Below are positions 1 to 7,109 of a DNA stretch of 32,999 nucleotides, piece after piece (position 1 is the stretch's first letter; the number at the start of each line of letters is the position of its first letter). This DNA is from Bacteroides sp. Its GTDB lineage: Bacteria > Bacteroidota > Bacteroidia > Bacteroidales > Bacteroidaceae. Below the pieces are notes generated by a model. It did no database searches. It was not told where the DNA came from and saw only the letters and a program-made list of their open reading frames with translations. Where the stretch lies: contig DXLM01000035.1 of the NCBI GenBank assembly GCA_019414725.1, forward strand, positions 1 through 32,999, written 5' to 3'. The translations under genes were made by a program, and so were the position numbers.

Positions 1-2
1 GA

Positions 3-545
3 CTCAAACTTGAATCCCGTATTTTCCATTTACACAAAATATTTTATAGTGCCCATTTTCTGAACTGGTGGCTAGGCAAAGATTATGTGTCTTCGCAGAG
101 TATAATATCTGCGAAATCCGGTAAAGGGGTTATAGGGTATACTGTCAGGTTTGATATTCCTGTTTCGCTGATTGTCTGTATCGTATTATGTTATTACGAA
201 TTATACTCATGGCTGGCAGTACCTGTGGTATATATGCTCATATCTTTAGTAAAAGGAATTCTGGCCGCTTGCAGAAGCAGCATCACCTTAAAAGAGGATT
301 ATCTTGAAATAAACAACGGTAAGTTGGCCGATATCAGAAACTACATTAAATATACGAATGTTGAGTTTGTAAGTCTTAAACAAACGCCATTCACTCCTTT
401 CTTTCACCGGGTAAATCTTATTATTTCTACAAATGGAACTTCATTCAAAGTGAGAAGTCTGAAAGAGGCAGAAGCAAGAGATGTGTATGAGCTTCTGATA
501 AGTAATAGTGTGGAACAAGAAAAGAGTAATAGGAACTTGAAATGA
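3..545 (+). CDS. Bacterial PH-domain (bPH2/DUF304-like) membrane protein, 5' end cut off by the window
   Basis: The frame is open from base 3, with no stop before the window edge, so the start lies outside the window. The GTG at 87 is only an internal possibility; upstream residues such as HFLNWWLGKD read as ordinary protein. The visible part has two adjacent hydrophobic segments (roughly VSLIVCIVLCYYELYS and LAVPVVYMLISLVKG). These are followed by a beta-rich stretch (SSITLKEDYLEI through FKVRSLKEAEARDVYELL) that resembles the bacterial pleckstrin-homology domains of YdbS/YdbT-type proteins. Such proteins are membrane-anchored and poorly understood. It converges on ahpF across a hairpin. Confidence in a real, truncated gene is good; the family call is moderate. 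Confidence 0.6.
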   Translation, partial: LKLESRIFHLHKIFYSAHFLNWWLGKDYVSSQSIISAKSGKGVIGYTVRFDIPVSLIVCIVLCYYELYSWLAVPVVYMLISLVKGILAACRSSITLKEDYLEINNGKLADIRNYIKYTNVEFVSLKQTPFTPFFHRVNLIISTNGTSFKVRSLKEAEARDVYELLISNSVEQEKSNRNLK

Positions 546-555
546 TAAATAAGGC

Positions 556-625
556 GAGTCTGATATAAAATCAGGAAACTGTAAGTAGATTCTTACTGAC
601 AGATCTTGCATTTTATACCAGACTC
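556..625. terminator. Bidirectional hairpin terminator between convergent genes
   Basis: Arms 556-571 and 610-625 are 16 nt inverted repeats with one A/C mismatch. A second small stem (GTAAG 581-585 with CTTAC 592-596) sits inside. It lies 11 bases after the PH-domain gene and 10 bases before the ahpF stop on the other strand, so it probably ends transcripts from both sides. Confidence 0.7.
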
Positions 626-634
626 ACTTTAATA

Positions 635-2191
635 TTAGCAAATACCTTTTATTCTGTCTTCAAAGGCAGAAAGGGCAGCCTTAGCTCCTTCACCCATCGA
701 TATGATAATTTGTTTATATGCTACGTCGGACACGTCGCCGGCTGCATAAACACCAGGTATGGCTGTACGACAGTTTCTGTCGGTTAAGATTTCTCCCATG
801 CGGTTGGTATCCAGCTCTCCGGCGAAAGGCTGGCTGTTTGCTGCGAGCCCGATCTGAACAAAAACACCATCAAGCGGTAATATGCTTTCTGTTTCATCCA
901 GGCGGTTCTTGATGCGCAACGCAGTCATAGCCTCTCCGTTGCCTTGTACTTCGAGGGTCTGTATCGAAGTAGAAACCTCGACATTCTCCAGTGAACGTAA
1001 TTTATCCTGCAACACTTGGTCGGCCTTCAGTGTATCCATAAATTCCAGCACGGTCACTTTTGCACAGATACCTGCCAAATCGATAGCCGCTTCTACTCCG
1101 GAATTTCCTCCACCGATTACGGCTACATGTTTTCCTTTGTAGAAAGGACCGTCGCAATGCGGACAGAAGGCTACTCCACGACCGATATATTCGCTTTCTC
1201 CCGGCACATTCAGTTTACGCCAGGAAGCTCCGGTAGCGATAATTAGAGCGGGTGCAAGAAATTTTTCTCCACCTTTAACGGTCAATTGCTTATCACTGCC
1301 CTGCAAGGAGAATGATTCTATCTGGCGGTTGTCACATATTGTGATGTTTTCATAATGCGACAGATGGGTCCGTAAATCGGAAGATAGGTTTTTTCCAGTG
1401 GTGTAAGGAATGGAAGTTACGTTTTCGATTCCTACTGTTTCGTTTACCTGACCTCCTATGCGTCCGGCAACCAGTCCGACCTTCAGCCCTTTTCGTGCTG
1501 AATAAATGGCAGCAGAAACACCGGCGGGACCCCCTCCTGCTACCAATACATCAAAGTGTCGCTCTTCTGTTGTAGGTTGAGAAGAAGAGTCAGTTCCCAT
1601 TTTACTTTCCAGCTTATCCAGCAGTTCTCCCAGGTTACTGCGTCCTACATGTATGGATTCTCCATTCAACCAGACAGAAGGAACTGCCTGAATCTTGAGT
1701 TGTTGAACCTCATTTTCATGTAATGCCCCGTCTACGATACGGTGTGAGAGCCGAGGGTTAAGCAGCGTCATTACATTGATCGCTTGTACTACGTCCGGAC
1801 AGTTTGTACAAGAAAGTGACATATAAGTTGTTACCGTAGCATTTCCTTGCAGACATTCAATTCTCCGTCGGGTAGCATCGTCGGGAAGATTTTTCCCTTT
1901 GCCATCAGCATTCAGCACTGCGAGCAGCAGTGAACTGAATTCATGTCCGTTGGGCACTGCCTGAAAACAGATACGCAAGTCTTCTCCATTTCTTAAAATC
2001 CGGAACTCCAGTCCTTCGCTTTCGCGGACGGTACACGATATTTTATCCGAACACGATGCTGTATCTTCGAGTAACTCAATCAGTTCATTGCGGCTCTCAT
2101 GCTGAGGATGTACTGCAATGTCGAATACATAGTCAGCTTCCAGTCCGGCAAAAATCTGTCTTAGTTGTTCTTTAAACGCTGTATCCAACAT
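635..2191 (-). CDS. ahpF: Alkyl hydroperoxide reductase subunit F (NADH:peroxiredoxin reductase)
   Basis: This is a cytoplasmic flavoprotein that passes electrons from NADH through FAD and two disulfide centres to AhpC. At 518 residues it matches the family length (about 520). The N-terminal half holds the tandem thioredoxin-fold domain with CTNC (Cys128/Cys131). An FAD-binding Rossmann motif VAGGGPAGVSAA begins near residue 217. The redox-active CPHC is at Cys343/Cys346, an NAD-binding GGGNSGVEAA follows it, and the C-terminal FAD motif YAAGDVSD is present. It starts 21 bases after the ahpC stop, so the two genes are almost certainly co-transcribed from the ahpC promoter. No key residue is missing. 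The call is secure. Confidence 0.97.
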   Translation of the reverse strand: MLDTAFKEQLRQIFAGLEADYVFDIAVHPQHESRNELIELLEDTASCSDKISCTVRESEGLEFRILRNGEDLRICFQAVPNGHEFSSLLLAVLNADGKGKNLPDDATRRRIECLQGNATVTTYMSLSCTNCPDVVQAINVMTLLNPRLSHRIVDGALHENEVQQLKIQAVPSVWLNGESIHVGRSNLGELLDKLESKMGTDSSSQPTTEERHFDVLVAGGGPAGVSAAIYSARKGLKVGLVAGRIGGQVNETVGIENVTSIPYTTGKNLSSDLRTHLSHYENITICDNRQIESFSLQGSDKQLTVKGGEKFLAPALIIATGASWRKLNVPGESEYIGRGVAFCPHCDGPFYKGKHVAVIGGGNSGVEAAIDLAGICAKVTVLEFMDTLKADQVLQDKLRSLENVEVSTSIQTLEVQGNGEAMTALRIKNRLDETESILPLDGVFVQIGLAANSQPFAGELDTNRMGEILTDRNCRTAIPGVYAAGDVSDVAYKQIIISMGEGAKAALSAFEDRIKGIC

Positions 2192-2212
2192 AAACAGTCC
2201 TCCCTTTCATTA

Positions 2213-2779
2213 TCAGATTTTACCTACCAGATCGATGCTTGGCTTCAATGTTTCCTTACCTTTTTTCCACTTAGCAGGACATACCTCACCGTCGTGAGAA
2301 GCTACAAACTGAGCTGCTTCTACCTTTCTCAATAGTTCATCAGCATTTCGTCCGATACTGTTGTCCTGTATTTCTACTAGTTTGATAAGGCCTTCCGGAT
2401 TCACAACAAATGTACCTCTGTATGCCATTCCATCTTCTTCAATCATTACTCCAAATGCACGTGATAAAGCTCCTGTCGGATCGGCAAGCATCGGATACTG
2501 TATTTTACGGATACTTTCGGATGCATCATGCCATGCCTTATGTACAAAGTGTGAATCGGTACTTACAGAATAAACTTCCACACCCATTGCTTTAAACTGT
2601 TCGTATTTCTCTGCCATATCTACCAGCTCGGTCGGGCAAACAAAGGTAAAATCGGCAGGATAGAAAAAGAAAATAGCCCATTTACCTTTGATGTCTTCGT
2701 TTGATACTGTAATGAACTGACCATTGTGAAAAGCCTGTACCTTAAATTCAGGTACTCTAGAGTTGATAATTGTAGTCAT
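2213..2779 (-). CDS. ahpC: Alkyl hydroperoxide reductase subunit C (2-Cys peroxiredoxin)
   Basis: This peroxiredoxin reduces H2O2, organic hydroperoxides and peroxynitrite, and is recycled by AhpF. At 188 residues it is the normal AhpC length. The peroxidatic cysteine is Cys48 in PADFTFVCPTELVD, and the resolving cysteine is Cys167 in GEVCPAKWKKG. The AhpC1 C-terminal tail (KETLKPSIDLVGKI) is present. It is the first gene of ahpC-ahpF, with a clear Bacteroides-type promoter and several palindromes upstream, which fits oxidative-stress control. In Bacteroides, OxyR is the known activator of ahpCF; a Fur/PerR-family input is suggested by the palindrome described separately. Confidence 0.97.
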   Translation of the reverse strand: MTTIINSRVPEFKVQAFHNGQFITVSNEDIKGKWAIFFFYPADFTFVCPTELVDMAEKYEQFKAMGVEVYSVSTDSHFVHKAWHDASESIRKIQYPMLADPTGALSRAFGVMIEEDGMAYRGTFVVNPEGLIKLVEIQDNSIGRNADELLRKVEAAQFVASHDGEVCPAKWKKGKETLKPSIDLVGKI

Positions 2780-2812
2780 AATTTATATGTTTTTAGTTGA
2801 TTATTTTTAAAT

Positions 2813-2827
2813 TTGTAATTATTACAA
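2813..2827. promoter_or_regulatory. 15-bp 7-1-7 palindrome over the predicted ahpC start site, PerR/Fur-box-like
   Basis: TTGTAATTATTACAA is a perfect 7-1-7 inverted repeat. It differs from the Bacillus PerR box TTATAATNATTATAA only by one symmetric base pair, at positions 3 and 13. It lies just downstream of the -7 element, across the expected transcription start of ahpC, where a repressor would block initiation. The assignment to a Fur/PerR-family protein is inference. Confidence 0.45.
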
Positions 2828-2829
2828 TA

Positions 2830-2860
2830 CAAAGGTACGCTTCTCTTACCGTACGGGCAA
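2830..2860 (-). promoter_or_regulatory. ahpC promoter, Bacteroides -33/-7 type
   Basis: Read on the minus strand, TACCTTTG (2837-2830) matches the Bacteroides -7 consensus TAnnTTTG exactly. A TTG (2860-2858) lies 20 bases upstream, at the -33 position. The spacer contains the palindrome CCGTACGG (2849-2856). Transcription should begin near 2824, giving a leader of about 45 bases before the ATG at 2779. Confidence 0.7.
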
Positions 2861-2877
2861 TACCTACTTTTAGGTAT
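2860..2877. promoter_or_regulatory. Palindrome upstream of the ahpC promoter, candidate activator site
   Basis: ATACCTA-CTTT-TAGGTAT is a perfect 7-bp inverted repeat with a 4-base gap. It abuts the -33 element on its upstream side, about 36 to 53 bases before the predicted start. This is where a LysR-type activator such as OxyR would bind. It does not match the full E. coli OxyR motif, so the regulator is unproven. Confidence 0.4.
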
Positions 2878-2992
2878 ATTTCTTTGTTGAAAAATCTTGG
2901 TTGTGACTGTTATAATTCTGCTATTTGCTTCTTTACCATACTTTTTTGTAATTTTGCAGCATTAATGACTAACCGATATAGATAAAAAGAAA

Positions 2993-3574
2993 ATGGTACA
3001 GATAGATGATGTAATAGTCAGTTTGGATGTATTTCGTGAGAAGTTTGTTTGTAATCTCGATGCCTGTAAGGGAGAGTGCTGCATTGAAGGAGATGCTGGT
3101 GCTCCTGTAGAGCTGGAAGAAGTAGAAAAGCTGGAAGAGGTACTTCCTGTTATATGGGACGAACTTTCTCCGGAAGCTCGTGCGGTAATCGATAAGCAGG
3201 GAGTCGTCTATACCGATTCGGAGGGAGATCTGGTTACTTCTATCGTGAATGGCAAAGACTGTGTGTTTACTTGTTACGATGATAAAGGCTATTGTTATTG
3301 TGCAATAGAGAAAGCCTATCGTGAAGGCCGCTGTAATTTTTACAAGCCAGTATCGTGTCATTTATATCCTATTCGTGTAGGCGATTACGGACCTTATAAG
3401 GCAGTGAATTATCATCGCTGGGATGTATGCAAGGCTGCGGTTTTATTGGGAAAGAAAGAAAATGTACCGGTTTACAAGTTCTTGAAAGAACCATTGATAA
3501 GAAAATTTGGCGAAGCATGGTATGCCGAATTGGAGAATGTCGCTGAAGAATTGGAAAAGCAGCATATCATTTAA
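2993..3574 (+). CDS. DUF3109 family cysteine-rich protein
   Basis: This 193-residue soluble protein of unknown biochemical role is found widely in Bacteroidetes as DUF3109. It is rich in conserved cysteines: Cys20, Cys25, Cys29 and Cys30 in VCNLDACKGECCIEGD, then a second cluster in KDCVFTCYDDKGYCYCAIE and a third in GRCNFYKPVSCHLYPIRVGDYG. The pattern resembles the YkgJ/UPF0153 proteins, which are thought to bind zinc or an Fe-S cluster. The C-terminal third contains the conserved YHRWDVCKAA segment. There is no signal peptide, so it is probably cytoplasmic. It is divergent from ahpC with about 210 bases between them, and stands alone. A link to redox stress is only suggested by the neighbour. 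Confidence 0.85.
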   Translation: MVQIDDVIVSLDVFREKFVCNLDACKGECCIEGDAGAPVELEEVEKLEEVLPVIWDELSPEARAVIDKQGVVYTDSEGDLVTSIVNGKDCVFTCYDDKGYCYCAIEKAYREGRCNFYKPVSCHLYPIRVGDYGPYKAVNYHRWDVCKAAVLLGKKENVPVYKFLKEPLIRKFGEAWYAELENVAEELEKQHII

Positions 3575-3578
3575 TCGG

Positions 3579-3640
3579 ATATAAACAAGGTGTAAGAATA
3601 TTGGAGTGATACGTCCTATTTTCTTACACCTTGTTTATAT
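3579..3640. terminator. Bidirectional terminator with 20-bp perfect stem
   Basis: Arms 3579-3598 and 3621-3640 are perfectly complementary over 20 bp around a 22-base loop. The hairpin begins 5 bases after the DUF3109 stop and ends 18 bases before the stop of the minus-strand lipoprotein gene, so it serves convergent transcripts. Confidence 0.8.
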
Positions 3641-3657
3641 ATAAAGAAGTTGGAAAG

Positions 3658-5040
3658 CTATTTCAGCTTAAATCTTACTTTTTTTACAGGTCTGAGGTAG
3701 TATTTTACAGTTCTTCCTGCATCTATTATACGATTGTTGGCAAAGCTGAAAGTAGACTGTGCATTGTTGCATAAGTAACGTGCTCCGTCGCTATATTTAA
3801 AGAATGCAAGTCCGTATTCACTGATAAATTCATTCAGTTCACTGACCGATCCCTGAAATTGGTTCCGGAACGCTGTAGCTTCTTCCGTTGTAAACATTCT
3901 CCATCCTTCTATGCCGTCTTCTGAATAAGTATCCAGCAAATCCAGAGCATCTGCGGCCAATGTATACCATTGTTCCGGGGCGATGATGATAGCTTCCGCT
4001 TCGGTAGAGGAAATACTGGTAGTCTGCCAGACATAAAAATATCCCCATATACTATCTGCACCAGGCATTTCGGATACGATGAATGTGTCATATTCCGTGT
4101 CATTGTCACCAGAACTGTCTTCTCCTCCGGTATTTCCCGAATTGCCGTCATTTGTCCCTTCATCATTACCGTCATCTTCTCCCTCATCGGGTAAAATCTC
4201 ATCGAAGCCGAATTCACAGTCTATTTCCGGTTGCCATCCTTCCGCCTGAAATTCTCCGTCGAGTGTTACTCCACCTTTATAGTTTCCCGTGAAATGATAT
4301 GGATAGCCAGCCTTCAGTGTTGCCTGATATGTATAGCCGTAAGCTTCATTTCCTTGTGAAGACTGAAGATTGATAGACAGATGAGTCTGCGAACTTTCGT
4401 TAGGGAACACATACGTTGCATCGCTGACCCATTGGCTTCCTTCTTTCCGGCAGGGAATAACACATTGTTGTTTGTCGTTTTTATAATCTCCGTTGAATGA
4501 AACAGCAGAGCTTACCGGTGAGACCTTTACTTCGGTAGCTGTTACATCTTGAGGAATACCGTTGAGGGTGAAATTGAGTGAGGCTACTGCATACGAAAGA
4601 ATGACTGTAATTCGAGTTGATTGAGTGAGGTTTACACTGGCTTTTCCTATTTGCAGAGGCTCTTCCGAGCAGTTGTCTGTCTTGAGACTGATATAACTGT
4701 CGGGAATAATCTCCAGCGGATACGAATGATCATTCTCGTTGAGGCCAGATAGCAGGATGAGTGTATACTTTCCTTTAGATATGGAAGAACTGAATTCACT
4801 TTCTTCTGTAGGAATCGTTTCACGTACTACACAGTTGTTTTCGTCGTCGAACAGAAAAAGTGAGAGTGGATAATTGATTTTTGCATTGTTACGGCTAGTC
4901 ACATTTAGCTGTAAGGTGTACCGTGCTTCCGTCTGTTCATCCTGAACTGTTTCATTTTCTTCCGATTCTAGTTTGTATTCTCCACAGGCACATAGCAGGA
5001 AGAAGCAGCTTGTCAATAAAATACTTTTTGTTAATTTCAT
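3658..5040 (-). CDS. Two-domain lipoprotein resembling FimB/Mfa2-type fimbrillin-family proteins
   Basis: The N-terminus is a lipoprotein signal with a lipobox LCAC and the modified cysteine at Cys19. Acidic residues follow it (ESEENE), a trend seen in surface-exported Bacteroidetes lipoproteins. Residues of about 40-275 form a beta-rich domain ending in GYPYHFTGNYKGGVTLDGEF, as in Mfa2/FimB-like fimbrillin-family proteins. A linker of very low complexity rich in Asp, Glu, Gly and Asn spans about 278-318. The C-terminal 140 residues (GWRMFTTEEATAFRNQF, ARYLCNNAQSTFSF, YYLRPVKKV) resemble tails found on other Bacteroides fimbrillin-like lipoproteins. The start is supported by AGAAGG seven bases upstream. 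It is monocistronic. It is probably a cell-surface adhesin or fimbrial accessory protein; the exact role is unknown. Confidence 0.7.
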   Translation of the reverse strand: MKLTKSILLTSCFFLLCACGEYKLESEENETVQDEQTEARYTLQLNVTSRNNAKINYPLSLFLFDDENNCVVRETIPTEESEFSSSISKGKYTLILLSGLNENDHSYPLEIIPDSYISLKTDNCSEEPLQIGKASVNLTQSTRITVILSYAVASLNFTLNGIPQDVTATEVKVSPVSSAVSFNGDYKNDKQQCVIPCRKEGSQWVSDATYVFPNESSQTHLSINLQSSQGNEAYGYTYQATLKAGYPYHFTGNYKGGVTLDGEFQAEGWQPEIDCEFGFDEILPDEGEDDGNDEGTNDGNSGNTGGEDSSGDNDTEYDTFIVSEMPGADSIWGYFYVWQTTSISSTEAEAIIIAPEQWYTLAADALDLLDTYSEDGIEGWRMFTTEEATAFRNQFQGSVSELNEFISEYGLAFFKYSDGARYLCNNAQSTFSFANNRIIDAGRTVKYYLRPVKKVRFKLK

Positions 5041-5160
5041 GAGTCCCTTCTACTGTTTTTTTCTTTTAGTAACGCTGCTTTTTGAAAAAGTATACGTTTC
5101 ATTAAAAACTTCTTGAAAAGGTTCTGAAAAAAACATTATCGAGAGGACCGTAAAATTTGT

Positions 5161-5207
5161 ACAAAAAATAAAAAAACATGCTGATGTTTTCCGGAAAATA
5201 TCAGCAT
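5161..5207 (-). terminator. Terminator for the minus-strand C26-M19 fusion gene
   Basis: A near-perfect palindrome spans 5178-5207: ATGCTGAT paired with ATCAGCAT, then TTTT/AAAA around CCGG, with one mismatch. On the minus strand it is followed directly by a T-rich run (5176 down to 5161), the classic intrinsic terminator layout. It ends about 60 bases after the stop of the fusion gene and about 120 bases before the lipoprotein start. Confidence 0.65.
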
Positions 5208-5259
5208 ATTTTTTCGAAGACATCAGCATGTTTTTCGAGACTATCAGAATGATCTGATA
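5178..5259. repeat. Clustered ATCAGCAT direct and inverted repeats
   Basis: On the plus strand, ATCAG recurs at 5200, 5222 and 5243, spaced 22 and 21 bases. The first two copies are longer (ATCAGCAT, a run of T, then CGA). Inverted copies lie at 5178-5185 and 5254-5258. CATGCTGATG (5177-5186) is fully complementary to CATCAGCATG (5221-5230), and TATCAG (5242-5247) to CTGATA (5254-5259). The transcript can therefore form mutually exclusive stems, one of which is the terminator. Confidence 0.6.
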
Positions 5260-5267
5260 ATGAGGAA

Positions 5268-7028
5268 CTAATCTTGTTTTTGTACCTCCTCCATTACTCT
5301 CAGGAAGTTGCCTCCCCAAATCAATCGGAGATCGTTCTCGCTGTAACGTTCGTATAACATACGGCGTGTCAGATTGATCAGTTCCGAAGAATCATTACAA
5401 CCGATAATTCCCCCGTCGCCGTCGAAGTCGGTTCCGATGCCTACATGCTCTATGCCCATGATGTTGACCATATGATGCAGATGTTCGATTGCATCGCAGA
5501 TTGTAGCAGGAGCATCTGTACGCAAGAAGCCACTATACAGACAAACTTGTACGACACCTCCTTTACGGGCAATAGCTTTCAGCTGCTCATCCGTCAGATT
5601 TCGTGGGTGGTCACATAATGCACGGCTCGAAGAGTGTGAACATACCACTGGCTTGCTGCTTATGTCCAGTGTATCGTAGAAGGTCTGTTCTCCCGCATGC
5701 GAGAGATCCACCATCATACCAATGCGGTTCATCTCCCGGATAACCTGTTCGCCGAAAGGAGTTACTCCGATGTATTCGTCATTATATCGTGCCGAACCGC
5801 AGATATCATTATTTCCGTTGTGGCAAAGTGTCATGTAAACAACTCCCCGGTTGCGGAAGCGTTCTACATTCGTCAAATCTTTTCCGATAGCATATCCATT
5901 TTCTATTCCTAGCATAATGGCCTTTTTCCCTTCTCGTTTCAGACGGTATAGATCGGCTGGAGTGTAAGCAATATCTACTGCGGTGCAGTTCATCGCTACC
6001 ATACGCTCTATTTCGTTCAGCAACTGGTCGGCTTTGGCTGTAGCGGCAAGTAAGGCTTCGTCAGTACGTTCTTTTTGTGCCAGATAAGCAACCATGATAG
6101 TAGCATCCTGCCGTCCTTCGGCCATTTTGTGTAGATCGACTTTTATTTTGGCATCTCGTGTAGCAAAATTAATGTCTTGTCCGAAAAACATCGGCGTGTC
6201 ACAGTGAGTGTCCAGAGTCAGTATACGGCGATGCATCTGCTTGGCTGTACGGAAGGAAGTTGCTTCTTGCAATAACCATTCGAACAGTGGCATCATGTAT
6301 TCATCACCATTCAGAATGAAACACTCCGGATGCCATTGTACGCCCAGCATCGATTTGTATTCAGTACTTTCTATGGCTTCTGCTACCTGATCGGCAGCTC
6401 GTGCTGAAATACGGAATCCCGGAGCAGCTTCGTTTATTGCCTGATGATGGAATGAATTGACCGGCAGCGAAGTTGTTTTCATGATTCGTGCCAGCAGACT
6501 ATCATGTTCTATTTGTATGGTGTGTGAGGCGAAAGCTCTGTCCATATCCTGGCTGTGCTTGATACGCTTGCCCTCCATCTGTACATGAATGTCCTGATAG
6601 ATACTTCCGCCAAGTGCTACGTTCATGACTTGCATTCCACGGCAAATGCCTAGTATCGGAATCTGGCGGTTGGCTGCAAGTCGCGTAAGAAGTAGTTCCT
6701 GACGATCGCGGAAAGGATTGATGTTGTGTAATTCTTTTACTGGCTCTTCTTTCAGGAATAAGGGATTTATATCTGCTCCTCCTGTCAGTAGAAGGCCGTC
6801 TAAACTATCGAGAAGGCTTATCAGAATGTCAGTATTTTCGAAAGGGGGAATAATGAAAGGAGTACCTCCCGCTTTCAGAATGGAAGTATAATATCCAGGA
6901 GCAAGTGTTAAATTTCCTTCACTGAAATTCCCGGTAATTCCTATTACAGGTGCATCTTTATGGTTGGGAAATCGGTTATGGAGCGCATCGTATTCCGCTT
7001 CGATGTCAAATGTTTGAAACGTTTTCAT
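5268..7028 (-). CDS. Fusion of a C26-type glutamine amidotransferase-like hydrolase with an M19 membrane-dipeptidase domain
   Basis: This 586-residue protein carries two hydrolase domains. Residues 25-260 are a class I glutamine amidotransferase-like fold of the peptidase C26 (PuuD, gamma-glutamyl-GABA hydrolase) type. It has the nucleophile Cys129 in LGICRGMQVMNVALGG and the GVQWHPE motif with His233 and Glu235. Residues 265-586 are an M19 (renal/membrane dipeptidase) domain with the metal-binding HxD at His275/Asp277, MLGIENGYAIG, VCSHSSSRALCDHPRNLTD and GIGTDFDGDGG. No signal peptide is visible, so it is probably cytoplasmic. The domain order suggests removal of a gamma-linked glutamyl group followed by cleavage of the remaining dipeptide. 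That substrate, for example a glutathione-like or other gamma-glutamyl peptide, is my inference. The gene is monocistronic and divergent from ptb. Confidence 0.88.
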   Translation of the reverse strand: MKTFQTFDIEAEYDALHNRFPNHKDAPVIGITGNFSEGNLTLAPGYYTSILKAGGTPFIIPPFENTDILISLLDSLDGLLLTGGADINPLFLKEEPVKELHNINPFRDRQELLLTRLAANRQIPILGICRGMQVMNVALGGSIYQDIHVQMEGKRIKHSQDMDRAFASHTIQIEHDSLLARIMKTTSLPVNSFHHQAINEAAPGFRISARAADQVAEAIESTEYKSMLGVQWHPECFILNGDEYMMPLFEWLLQEATSFRTAKQMHRRILTLDTHCDTPMFFGQDINFATRDAKIKVDLHKMAEGRQDATIMVAYLAQKERTDEALLAATAKADQLLNEIERMVAMNCTAVDIAYTPADLYRLKREGKKAIMLGIENGYAIGKDLTNVERFRNRGVVYMTLCHNGNNDICGSARYNDEYIGVTPFGEQVIREMNRIGMMVDLSHAGEQTFYDTLDISSKPVVCSHSSSRALCDHPRNLTDEQLKAIARKGGVVQVCLYSGFLRTDAPATICDAIEHLHHMVNIMGIEHVGIGTDFDGDGGIIGCNDSSELINLTRRMLYERYSENDLRLIWGGNFLRVMEEVQKQD

Positions 7029-7052
7029 AAGTTAAATATTTCGTAGAAACCA

Positions 7053-7095
7053 AGCAAATATAGAGATAAATTCAGATTTATTTTTCATATTTGCT
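7053..7095. promoter_or_regulatory. Divergent promoter region with nested dyads
   Basis: AGCAAATAT (7053-7061) and ATATTTGCT (7087-7095) are perfect inverted repeats. Each contains a -7-like element: TATATTTG on the minus strand (7062-7055) for the fusion gene, and CATATTTG on the plus strand (7086-7093) for ptb. Inside is a second dyad, ATAAAT-TCAG-ATTTAT (7066-7081), with almost the same centre. The two promoters face away from each other and must overlap. No clear -33 elements are seen. Confidence 0.5.
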
Positions 7096-7109
7096 AAAAA
7101 TCCAATGGT

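Noticed and set aside
2860..2877. Classical OxyR box upstream of ahpC
   Set aside because: The dyad lacks the ATAG-N7-CTAT spacing, so it is recorded only as a palindrome.
2969..3361. Minus-strand open frame opposite the DUF3109 gene
   Set aside because: It is antisense to a well-supported conserved gene and has no domain or translation signal.
5178..5259. ATCAGCAT repeats considered as a CRISPR or mini-array
   Set aside because: The units are short and degenerate, the spacers are T-rich and similar to one another, and no cas gene is nearby.
5050..5319. Minus-strand open frame of 89 codons at the 3' end of the fusion gene
   Set aside because: It overlaps the fusion gene's end in another frame, runs through the hairpins and T-runs, and its residues look like translated AT-rich non-coding DNA.
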